NCBI GenBank assembly: GCA_964511625.1
Contig: CAZEJG010000016.1
Location: forward strand, 1 to 64,000
Direction of reading: 5' to 3'
From: Pseudohoeflea sp964511625
GTDB taxonomy: Bacteria; Pseudomonadota; Alphaproteobacteria; Rhizobiales; Rhizobiaceae
DNA length: 64,000 bases
Below, piece after piece: positions 33,347-41,296 of this stretch. Position 1 is the first letter of the stretch; each line of letters begins with the position of its first letter. Position numbers and translations under genes: made by a program. The notes beneath the pieces are model-generated. The model ran no database searches, was not told the origin of the DNA, and worked only from the letters and a program-made list of their open reading frames with translations.

Positions 33347-34204
33347 ATGTTTCACCCGCGCCGCATCCCGGTGGCCCGCGGGCGCGTGCTCGAAACGGGG
33401 CCGCGGTCGGTGATCATGGCGATCCTCAACGTCACACCAGATTCGTTTTCCGACGGCGGCCTGCATCTCGATGCGTCCAAAGCGGTGGACCGCGCGAACG
33501 AGATGGTCGAGGAGGGGGCCGGTATCATCGATATCGGCGGGGAATCGACCCGGCCGGGCGCCGACCCGGTTTCGGCGGCCGAGGAACAGGATCGCATCCT
33601 GCCGGTCTTCGAGGCGCTGGCCGCTGCGTTCGGTGACCGGGGGCCGCTTCTCTCGGTCGACACCTATCGGGCCGAGACCGCGCGCTTGGCGCTGTCTGCC
33701 GGCGCCCACATCGTCAACGACGTCTGGGGGCTTCGCCGCGAGCCGGAGATCGCCGATGTCGCCGCTGCGGCCGGCGCCGGTGTCGTGGTCATGCATACCG
33801 GCCGCGAGCGTGAAAAGCTCGCCGATCCCATCGCTGACCAGTTCGCCTGGTTCGAACCGTCGCTCGAAATCTCGAAAGCCGCAGGGATCGCCCGGGAAAG
33901 CCTTCTTCTCGATCCGGGATTCGGTTTTGCCAAGGATACGTCGGAAAACGTCGCGCTGATGGCGCGGATGGCCGAGCTTGGCGTCCTTGGCCTGCCTATC
34001 GTCGCCGGAACGTCACGAAAGCGGTTCATAGGAGCGTTGACCGGTCGGGAGGTCGCCGCCGAGCGCGATGCCGGAACAGCGGCGACGTCTGTCGTCCTGC
34101 GTCTCGCGGGAGCGACCGTCTTCCGCGTCCACGACGTGCCGACGAACCGGGATGCGTTGGCGATCGCCGATGCCGTCATCGCCGAGATCATGCAGGGGAA
34201 CTGA
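33347..34204 (+). CDS. folP: dihydropteroate synthase
   Basis: Joins 6-hydroxymethyl-7,8-dihydropterin pyrophosphate to p-aminobenzoate in folate synthesis; target of sulfonamides. A 285-residue TIM barrel with AILNVTPDSFSDGG (25-38), DIGGESTRPGA, SVDTYR, VNDVWGLR and the late GTSRKRFIG. A TTG at 33326 is in frame, but the ATG at 33347 gives the usual length. It heads a folP-folB-folK operon with 4 bases to folB. Confidence 0.95.
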   Translation: MFHPRRIPVARGRVLETGPRSVIMAILNVTPDSFSDGGLHLDASKAVDRANEMVEEGAGIIDIGGESTRPGADPVSAAEEQDRILPVFEALAAAFGDRGPLLSVDTYRAETARLALSAGAHIVNDVWGLRREPEIADVAAAAGAGVVVMHTGREREKLADPIADQFAWFEPSLEISKAAGIARESLLLDPGFGFAKDTSENVALMARMAELGVLGLPIVAGTSRKRFIGALTGREVAAERDAGTAATSVVLRLAGATVFRVHDVPTNRDALAIADAVIAEIMQGN

Positions 34205-34208
34205 CCAG

Positions 34209-34577
34209 ATGGGCGAAGTCTACACGATCAGGATGGTCAACTGCGCCTTCTTCGCGCGGCACGGGCTTTTCGACGCCGAGGAACAACTCGGCCAGCGCTT
34301 TTTCGTCGACGCCAGGCTCACCGTACGCGCCTCCGGTCCGCTTGATGACGACGAGATGGAGAACACCGTCGACTACGGGCGCGCCTTTGCAAGGATCGAA
34401 TCCATCATCACCGGCAGACGCAGGTTTCTCATCGAGGCGCTGGCGCGCGATATCGGCCGCCAGTTGATCGCGGATTTTCCTCAGATCGAGGAAGCCGAGA
34501 TCACCGTGCGCAAGCCAAACGCACCTGTTCCGGGCATTCTCGACCATGTCGAGGTCACGGTCGTCAGTCGTGACTAG
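34209..34577 (+). CDS. folB: dihydroneopterin aldolase
   Basis: Cleaves 7,8-dihydroneopterin to 6-hydroxymethyl-7,8-dihydropterin. A 122-residue single-domain protein with the pterin-binding FFARHGLFDAEEQLGQRF segment, VDYGRAF, LIEALARDIGRQLI (glutamate anchoring the pterin) and late VRKPNAPVPG with the conserved lysine. It lies 4 bases after folP and overlaps folK. Confidence 0.94.
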   Translation: MGEVYTIRMVNCAFFARHGLFDAEEQLGQRFFVDARLTVRASGPLDDDEMENTVDYGRAFARIESIITGRRRFLIEALARDIGRQLIADFPQIEEAEITVRKPNAPVPGILDHVEVTVVSRD

Positions 34578-35109
34578 AGGCGAGCGTACGATCGCCGCCA
34601 TCGGGCTCGGAGGGAATATCGGCGAGCCGACCGTGACGATGGCGAAAGCCTTGTCGCTGCTTGACGCGCGAAGCGATGTCGACGTTCTGGCGGTGTCGGC
34701 GCTCTACCGCACTCCGCCCTGGGGAAAGACCGATCAAGCCTGGTTCTTCAATGCCTGCGCGCTTTTGGGCACCACCCTGTCACCGGAAGAGTTGCTCGCC
34801 GTCTGTCTCGATGTGGAAACGCAGCTCGGCCGGGTTCGCGAAGATCGCTGGGGACCGCGCACCATCGATCTCGACGTGCTTCTGCATGGCGATTTCCACT
34901 CCGACACGGCGGCCCTGACCGTGCCGCATCCGCGGATGACGGAGCGGGCCTTCGTCATGGTGCCGCTGGCCGACATCGCGCCGGACGCGATCATCAACCT
35001 GCAGAGCGTGGAGGCCTGGGCGAGCCAGGCCGGGGATGTGGGTATCGAACAGCTGAGCGCCGACGGGCGCTGGTGGCGGGACGTGCTGGCGGAGAGCGGT
35101 GCAGCCTGA
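34570..35109 (+). CDS. folK: 2-amino-4-hydroxy-6-hydroxymethyldihydropteridine pyrophosphokinase
   Basis: Transfers pyrophosphate from ATP to 6-hydroxymethyl-dihydropterin, between folB and folP in the pathway. About 179 residues with GLGGNIGEP, ALYRTPPWGKTDQAWFFNAC and the HPPK signature RWGPRTIDLDVLLHG (metal-binding DLD), then VPHPRMTERAFV. The start is uncertain: GTG 34570 overlaps folB by 8 bases, while ATG 34546 would overlap by 32. The first conserved strand begins at IAAIGLGGN in either case. Confidence 0.93.
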   Translation: MTRGERTIAAIGLGGNIGEPTVTMAKALSLLDARSDVDVLAVSALYRTPPWGKTDQAWFFNACALLGTTLSPEELLAVCLDVETQLGRVREDRWGPRTIDLDVLLHGDFHSDTAALTVPHPRMTERAFVMVPLADIAPDAIINLQSVEAWASQAGDVGIEQLSADGRWWRDVLAESGAA

Positions 35110-35118
35110 GGGCCGGTT

Positions 35119-35655
35119 CTAGCGAACCGAGCCGGTGGCGATGCGATCGAGATCTCGCTTGAGTGTCATGCCGATCACCGGAACCATCGTTTCTCCGACC
35201 TTTACGGAAATCGTGATGTTCATCGTCTCGGGGCTCGTCAGGCGGGCGACCATGGCGCCGTCGAGAGCCTTGCGATTGATGCCGACGACGACGTTGTCGG
35301 GGCCGACGCGACCCGAGACCACGTCGAGGCCTTCGCCTTTCGAGCCGTCGAGGAACTTGCCGGTATAGGTCTTGCCCTTGCGCGAGATGGTTGCCGACAT
35401 CTTCTGCGAGAAGACACCGACGCGGCAATTGCCGTCGAGCGTGATGCCCTCGTTCTTGGCCGCGAGCGAATCGCCGGCCAGATTGCAGGTAAATTTGGTG
35501 CCCTTGTATTTGCCGGCGACGATTTCACCGGGACCCTGCCACTGGCCTTCGATGGAATCGAAGAACTGGCGGTCGCTGGCCTCGACTGGCGCGATGGCGG
35601 TCGCGGCGGACAGCGCGAGGGCGGCAAGTGGCACGAACGAGAAACGGGCAGACAT
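35119..35655 (-). CDS. exported protein of unknown function
   Basis: A 178-residue protein with a clear signal peptide (hydrophobic 8-24, cleavage near VEA-SD). The mature part has alternating hydrophobic strands (EGQWQGPGEIVAG, KGTKFTCNLAGDS, GNCRVGVFSQKMSATI, GKTYTGKFLDG) that suggest a lipocalin-like or related beta barrel, with two cysteines. AGGTG before the ATG at 35655 sets the start; a GTG two codons upstream is in frame. Related exported proteins are common in rhizobia. Convergent with folK, 9 bases apart. Confidence 0.75.
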   Translation of the reverse strand: MSARFSFVPLAALALSAATAIAPVEASDRQFFDSIEGQWQGPGEIVAGKYKGTKFTCNLAGDSLAAKNEGITLDGNCRVGVFSQKMSATISRKGKTYTGKFLDGSKGEGLDVVSGRVGPDNVVVGINRKALDGAMVARLTSPETMNITISVKVGETMVPVIGMTLKRDLDRIATGSVR

Positions 35656-35749
35656 GAGCACACCTGAGTGACTGGAAACTGCCGGCGATCATGATGCGCG
35701 GATGGTTAATGGCTGGTTACGAGATGTCGCCGTTCCACCGATGGTGGCG

Positions 35750-36826
35750 CTAGGATCTTGTTTCGTCTTCGGATTTTTTTGCCATCAGGCTGGTAAGGTC
35801 GGTGAAGAACTCGCTGACGCGCGGCCGCTTGAGCTCGGCGAACGGCATCGGACGGCAGAGGTCCATGGCCGATATCCCGATGCGTGCGGTCATCAGTCCG
35901 TTGATCACGCCTTCGCCGAGGCGGCTGGAGATGCGCGCGGCGATACCGTGACCGACGGCCTGCTGGATGATGCTGTCGCCGGCGGCGACAGTACCTGTCA
36001 CCGCCAGATGCGCGATCACATCCCGGAACAGCCGCATCATGCCGAATCCTCCCGGCCGACCGCCGTAGAGAATGGCGATCGCGCGGACGAGCCGAATGGC
36101 TTCCCATCCGACATAGAGCATGTCGACGCTGGCGCGGGGACTGACGGCCGTGACGAGGGAGACGCGACGGGCGGCGTTGATGACCAGTGCACGCGCTTCG
36201 CGGTCGAGTGTGGACAAGAGTTCGCGCTCGGCGAAGGCGACCAGTTGGGGGCCGTCGACGATCTCGTCCTTGAGCGAGTCGAGCGCCTTGCGGCCGCGGG
36301 CCGTCTGCGGTCGATTGCCGAGGAAGCGGGTGACGTTGGAAACCAGATGCCGGGCTTCGCTTGCCGTGGGAGCGGGCTCGATCTTGTCGATCTCCGCGCG
36401 CAGATCGGCCACTTTCTCCAGCCGCTGCAACCCGCGCAATTCCCGCCAGGCAATGGCGATCAGCGAAAGGGCCGCGATCACGGTGAAGCCGAGCGCCACC
36501 CAGCCGAGCCAGGGTAGACGGTCGAACAGCGCCCGGATCAGCGAATCGAGCCAGTAGCCGAGTGCCAGCGAGATCAGCACCGACAAGCTGCCCAAGAGCA
36601 GCTTGCCGGCGGTAATGCCGCGATGACGGCGCGGGGCGGCGGGCGGCAGCTCCAGTGTTTCCTTCAGGAACGGATCGTCCTCGGGAGCGGTGAGGGCAAC
36701 GGCGCCCTTGACGATGCGCGGATGACGGACGGCTTCGGGTTCGGCGAAGGCGGGCTCATCTATCTCCGGCGCATCGAGCGAAACGGCGCGGGGCTTGCGG
36801 TAGGTCTTCTTGTCAGGATCGGTCAT
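35750..36826 (-). CDS. YcjF/TIGR01620 family membrane protein
   Basis: A 358-residue protein with a cytoplasmic basic/acidic head (1-70), two membrane helices (about 73-92 and 104-124; LLLGSLSVLISLALGYWL, WVALGFTVIAALSLIAIAW) and a cytoplasmic helical DUF697-type domain to the end. The family partners YcjX-type GTPases. Its ATG overlaps the TGA of the upstream ycjX-like gene (ATGA), so the two are translationally coupled. In enterobacteria the pair belongs to envelope-stress operons; its exact role is unresolved. Confidence 0.88.
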   Translation of the reverse strand: MTDPDKKTYRKPRAVSLDAPEIDEPAFAEPEAVRHPRIVKGAVALTAPEDDPFLKETLELPPAAPRRHRGITAGKLLLGSLSVLISLALGYWLDSLIRALFDRLPWLGWVALGFTVIAALSLIAIAWRELRGLQRLEKVADLRAEIDKIEPAPTASEARHLVSNVTRFLGNRPQTARGRKALDSLKDEIVDGPQLVAFAERELLSTLDREARALVINAARRVSLVTAVSPRASVDMLYVGWEAIRLVRAIAILYGGRPGGFGMMRLFRDVIAHLAVTGTVAAGDSIIQQAVGHGIAARISSRLGEGVINGLMTARIGISAMDLCRPMPFAELKRPRVSEFFTDLTSLMAKKSEDETRS

Positions 36827-38295
36827 TCCAGCCGGTCTCCCAGGAGATAATCGAGCGCCCGGTCGAGGCGGATATGAGGCAGTGACAGTTTCACCCCGCG
36901 CTCGTCCGTTTCGATCCGTGGGGGGCGGAAGCGGACGATGTTGATGGGCGGAATGGTGGGCTGAGACCCTGATTCAAGCTGTTGGAAAAATGAGTCCGGA
37001 TTCTTCGGCAAGTCCCCGGGAAATATGGCGGTTTTGGTTTCGCCATCGAAGGTGTGGCCATCTATTTCCTCGCCCTTGATCGGTGTGCCGACAATCAGTG
37101 GCAGGGCGTCTCCGTCGCTTGCGTCGCTCGCTTCCCGGGTCGCGCGGACAGCTGCCATGGCTATCACCTCGAACTCGGCACCGGACGCGCCGATGCGGGA
37201 TGCGGCGCGTTCGACAAGGCGGCCGACGAGCGCTTCCAGACGGTCATGGCTTTCGTGGTGGAGATGGTCGGCTTTGGTGGCCGCGACGAGCACCTTGTCG
37301 ATACGGTGGGTGAATAGCCGCGAGACAAGGTTGTTGCGACCGGGGCGGAAACAATCGAGCACCTCCGAAAGCGCCCGTTCAAGATCGATCACCGCCTCGC
37401 GTCCGGCATTCATCGCCTGCATGGCGTCGATCAGCACGATCTGGCGGTCGAGGCGGGCGACATGCTCACGGAAGAAGGGTTTGACGACGACGGATTTGTA
37501 GCTCTCGAAACGCCGTTCCATCATCGCCTGAAGGCTGCCCTGCGGCGCGCGTCCCTCCGGCAGGTCGGGGAGCGGCGCGAAGGTGAGCGCAGGCGAGCCG
37601 TCCAGATCGCCCGGCATCAGGAAGCGGCCGGGTGGCAGGGTGGAGAGGGCGCGGCTGTCGGCCTTGCAGGCGGCGAGATATTCCGTGAAGGCGGCGGCCA
37701 GTTCGCGCGCGGTCTCCTCGCTCGCCTCGCCATGGGGCGAAATCGCCGCGGCGCGCTCCAGCCATTCTTCCGCGAGGTCGGACCGGGCAGGGGAGCGTGC
37801 AAGGTCCACCGCGTTGCGGGAAAAGGCGCGGTAATCCTGGCCGAGCAACGGCAGGTCGAGCAGCCACTCGCCCGGATAGTCGACGATGTCGAGATTGAGC
37901 TTGCCGGCGGAGAACATCCGGCCCCAGCCGCTCGCCGATTCATATTCGATGACGAGGCGCAGTTCGGAAATCGCGCGGGTGGAATCGGGCCAGAGCCGGT
38001 CGGTGACGAGCCGGGCAATGTGATCCTCGTACTGGAATCGCGGCACGCTGTCGTCGGGCTGGGGCTGGAGATAGGCTTTCGAGATCCGGCCCGACCAGGC
38101 CGCCTCGAACATCGGGAGCCGACCGCCGTGGAGAAGGTTGTGAACAAGCGAGGTGATGAAGATGGTCTTGCCTGCGCGCGACAGGCCCGTCACGCCCAGC
38201 CGGACGGAGGGATTGAACAGGCTGCCGGCACGTTCGCCGATCGTTTCGAGCGCAATCAGCGCCTCGTCTGTCAGGCTCGAAATGGATGGCGGCAC
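36823..38295 (-). CDS. YcjX-family GTPase-like protein (DUF463)
   Basis: A 490-residue P-loop protein with Walker A GLSRAGKT (37-44), followed by the DUF463 landmarks YLQPQPDDSVPRFQYEDH, VDYPGEWLLDLPLLGQDY (likely Walker B/G3-like DYPGEW) and FRPGRNNLVSRLFTHRIDKVLVAATKADHLHHESH (TKAD as G4). The family is proposed to bind GTP. It begins with GTG at 38295 behind GGGAG about 11 bases upstream, and couples to the YcjF gene by a 4-base overlap. Confidence 0.88.
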   Translation of the reverse strand: MPPSISSLTDEALIALETIGERAGSLFNPSVRLGVTGLSRAGKTIFITSLVHNLLHGGRLPMFEAAWSGRISKAYLQPQPDDSVPRFQYEDHIARLVTDRLWPDSTRAISELRLVIEYESASGWGRMFSAGKLNLDIVDYPGEWLLDLPLLGQDYRAFSRNAVDLARSPARSDLAEEWLERAAAISPHGEASEETARELAAAFTEYLAACKADSRALSTLPPGRFLMPGDLDGSPALTFAPLPDLPEGRAPQGSLQAMMERRFESYKSVVVKPFFREHVARLDRQIVLIDAMQAMNAGREAVIDLERALSEVLDCFRPGRNNLVSRLFTHRIDKVLVAATKADHLHHESHDRLEALVGRLVERAASRIGASGAEFEVIAMAAVRATREASDASDGDALPLIVGTPIKGEEIDGHTFDGETKTAIFPGDLPKNPDSFFQQLESGSQPTIPPINIVRFRPPRIETDERGVKLSLPHIRLDRALDYLLGDRLE

Positions 38296-38394
38296 GCTGT
38301 AACAATCTCCCGGATAGCCTCTTGCGCACCAGATATAGGCATCTGGTCCGTGAATGTGAATTGCGCGCCGGCCCTTCCTGTGAGGATCGACGTT

Positions 38395-38922
38395 TCAGGC
38401 GTCGACGGGAGACAGGAAGCCGACGAGGCGAGCGCCACGGTTCGTAGGCTCGCCAAGAAACATGTCCAGGACGAGAAGTCCTGCCGTCGGAAAGTCGGTC
38501 GCCAGCACCTCGTCGAGACTGGTCTCCGAGTGTTCCAGCAAGGAGTGGGCAGTTTCCTCGGTCATCGGATTGTGGCCGACGATCATCAGCGAAGCGGTGC
38601 CTTCATCCGCATGCTCCTCGATAAGGGCGAGATAATCGTCTGACGAGCCCGAATAGAGCGGCTGATGATGCCGGACCGGCGTGTTTTCCGGCATCGCGGA
38701 GCGGAGGATGTCGAGCGTCTCGACACAGCGCGTGGCGGGAGAGCAGACGACGGTCTCCGGCGCATAGCCGTTCACAGTCATCATCTCGGCGAGGCGCACG
38801 GCTTCATCCCTGCCGCGCTGATCGAGCTTGCGGTCGAAATCGCGCAACCCCGGTTGCGGCCAGGCGGCACTTGCGTGACGGACCAGGTAGATGCGCAAGG
38901 ATTGAGCTTTGCTGTCGGACAT
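38395..38922 (-). CDS. SixA-type histidine phosphatase
   Basis: A 175-residue member of the histidine phosphatase superfamily. The nucleophile motif is RHASA (Arg15, His16), with SPATR (Arg65) and VGHNPM (His117) completing the phosphate pocket. The short single-domain form resembles SixA, which removes phosphate from histidine of phosphotransfer proteins. Small HPt phosphatases and an orphan HPt protein (30676) both occur in this window, but a link is only a thought. It is 99 bases upstream of the YcjX gene on the same strand. Confidence 0.85.
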   Translation of the reverse strand: MSDSKAQSLRIYLVRHASAAWPQPGLRDFDRKLDQRGRDEAVRLAEMMTVNGYAPETVVCSPATRCVETLDILRSAMPENTPVRHHQPLYSGSSDDYLALIEEHADEGTASLMIVGHNPMTEETAHSLLEHSETSLDEVLATDFPTAGLLVLDMFLGEPTNRGARLVGFLSPVDA

Positions 38923-39131
38923 TTTCGAATTCTAGGCACCCCCGCGGCAAGAGCAATCACAATTCGCAAGCTGCGGTGAATTGCCCAAGAGTGAGGCACA
39001 AGCTGATTGTTGGTTGCGCAAAGTGCTCATTGTTCAGCTACTTCTGAAATTCTGGCGATAACCATGTTTCTTCAATGTATTAGCGTCGCACGCAAAACGC
39101 GTTAAATATTCGTGACAGGCCGTATTTGGGC

Positions 39132-39160
39132 TTGTTTAGCGTCCTTGGTGTGGCTATACA
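39132..39160 (+). promoter_or_regulatory. candidate dksA promoter
   Basis: TTGTTT (39132-39137), a 17-base spacer and TATACA (39155-39160) resemble a sigma-70 promoter. They lie 33-61 bases before the dksA start. GGGGGAA before the ATG is the ribosome binding site. The remainder of 38923-39131 shows no other obvious site. Confidence 0.45.
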
Positions 39161-39192
39161 CCCACCGCATTGTCCGTATTGGGGGAATCGCT

Positions 39193-39612
<420 letters not shown>

Positions 39613-39618
39613 GTGAGG

Positions 39619-39646
39619 AGCCGGCCGAAAGGTCGGCTGAGTTTTA
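39619..39646 (+). terminator. probable terminator after dksA
   Basis: AGCCGGCC, loop GAAA, GGTCGGCT (one G-T pair), then GAGTTTTAT. A compact GNRA-type loop with a short T run. No further gene is visible between this point and 39811. Confidence 0.6.
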
Positions 39647-39811
39647 TGAGGCGGTCACAGGCCGCTTGTAAAGGAGCCGAGGCGCCGCACAGCTGCATTC
39701 CGGTTCCTGAGTGTCGTGCGTTATCCATGCGGACCGGTCCCTTATCTTTGATGGGAGCGGTCAGATGGAGTTCGGGCGAGCATTCTGACGTCGCGCTCAG
39801 CCCTGCCTTGT

Positions 39812-40990
39812 TCACCCGCGACGGGTGAGGTCTCCGAGAAGCTTGTCCATCTCGTCCTCGAGCGTGTCGTCGTCACGCGGTCCGGCGGCGCGGGAGGTCG
39901 TGCCGCCAGTCGCACTGACGCCGGACAGGTCGCCTTCTCTCGAAATGGTCGTCGTATTGGTGCGTGTGTCGGCCACGCCGATGACCGCGATGTCCCGTTC
40001 AGGTACCAGGTCGTCGTCCATGGTCATGTCGCCGGAGAGTTCAGCCTCCAGAATGGATTCGAAGTCCGACACCGGATCGGTTCTGGCCGGTTCCTGGCGC
40101 GGCGCCTGCCGGACCTGCGTGGCCGGAAAGGGGGCCACCGTCCGGGCCGTCGCGACCAGCGGGGCCGATTGTCGCGGGGTGTTGGAGGCAGCCTGCTCAG
40201 CAATTGGCTCGAACTCGTAATAGGCTGCCTGTGGCCCCTCGGCGGAGGAAGCCGGTTCGGGTTCCACGCTACTCAGGACCCTGTCGCGGGCCGCATCCAG
40301 GGCATCGAGAGCGTCTTCTGGTTCCGGCTTGCGCGTGACGGAGGCTGAGGCAACCGCTGCGGCGGGCCGCACGGTGCGGGCGCCGGGATCCCGCGCGCTC
40401 GACGGCTCGACCGCCGCCGAGTGAATGTTCACGGGGCGAGCGGTCACAGGCTGGCTTGCGGCCGGCGTCGGGACCGGCTCCGCAGGCCTTGCTGGCGCGG
40501 GCGCGGGAGCAGGTTTGGCGGCGACCTTTTCGAAAGCCGTCTCGGTTTCCCGCATCGGCCTGACATTCGCGGAAGCTGCGGCGGGAGTTGCGGCTTCGCG
40601 GACCGGCGCCGCTTCACGAGGCGGGTTCTCCGACCGGGCGGCATGCGGCATCGACGGCGCGGCGGATGGCTGCGGGTGAAGGCTGTCGGCGATCTCGAAG
40701 GCGTCCGCGGCGATGCCGCTTTCGATGACCACGTCGGTCGGACCGCCGATCAGAATGAGATGCTCCACCGAATCGCGGCGCACGAGCACAAGCCTGCGAC
40801 GGGTATCGACCGGTGCCGCATCGAGAACGGCGAGACGTGGCTGGCGGTTCTTGCCGCCACGGATGAAGGTGGAGTTCGATCGCCCGCGGATGAACCACAT
40901 CACGGCGAACAGGGCGAGAAGCCCCAGTCCGACGACTGCGAACGCGACAATGAAATGGCCCGTCTGGCCACTGCCCAGATCTTCCAACAC
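39812..40990 (-). CDS. FliO-like membrane protein with disordered tail
   Basis: About 392 residues. One membrane helix near the start (about 12-34, FIVAFAVVGLGLLALFAVMWFI), then a FliO-like domain (QPRLAVLDAAPVDTRRRLVLVRRDSVEHLILIGGPTDVVIES), then more than 200 residues rich in Ala and Pro without regular structure and an acidic end. The GTG at 40990 is preferred because AGGAGG stands 7 bases upstream; open frame continues to 41161 but with no domain. No flagellar genes are nearby, so FliO function is doubtful. It is divergent from cckA. Confidence 0.7.
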   Translation of the reverse strand: MLEDLGSGQTGHFIVAFAVVGLGLLALFAVMWFIRGRSNSTFIRGGKNRQPRLAVLDAAPVDTRRRLVLVRRDSVEHLILIGGPTDVVIESGIAADAFEIADSLHPQPSAAPSMPHAARSENPPREAAPVREAATPAAASANVRPMRETETAFEKVAAKPAPAPAPARPAEPVPTPAASQPVTARPVNIHSAAVEPSSARDPGARTVRPAAAVASASVTRKPEPEDALDALDAARDRVLSSVEPEPASSAEGPQAAYYEFEPIAEQAASNTPRQSAPLVATARTVAPFPATQVRQAPRQEPARTDPVSDFESILEAELSGDMTMDDDLVPERDIAVIGVADTRTNTTTISREGDLSGVSATGGTTSRAAGPRDDDTLEDEMDKLLGDLTRRG

Positions 40991-41039
40991 CGTGAATCCT
41001 CCTGAATGCCCCTCGGCGGCCCGTGGTGTTCTTGTTGTT

Positions 41040-41069
41040 CCGGCCCCGCCGAAAAACGAGCGGGGCCGG
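41040..41069. repeat. 10-bp inverted repeat between the FliO-like gene and cckA
   Basis: CCGGCCCCGC (41040-41049) and GCGGGGCCGG (41060-41069) are perfect complements around a 10-base loop. It lies about 50 bases upstream of the FliO-like start, in a 306-base divergent region that otherwise shows only an AT-richer patch (41070-41150). Confidence 0.7.
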
Positions 41070-41296
41070 ATATGCGATTCATATGAAGGGCAATTGTGCG
41101 GCGAGACAAGCCGTCCGTTACCCTTTTCACTTCTGTTGCGTTTCGCATACACCCGCCGCAAGGCAGGATTGAGGCGTCAAACAGGGCTTTTCGGGCGTGC
41201 TGTCCACATCTTGCCGGGGCTGCGGCGATTGCCCTTTCACCGGCGAAGCGAATAAGGTGCACCTCCGAACAGCGAATGCACAGGGCGATAGACTAT

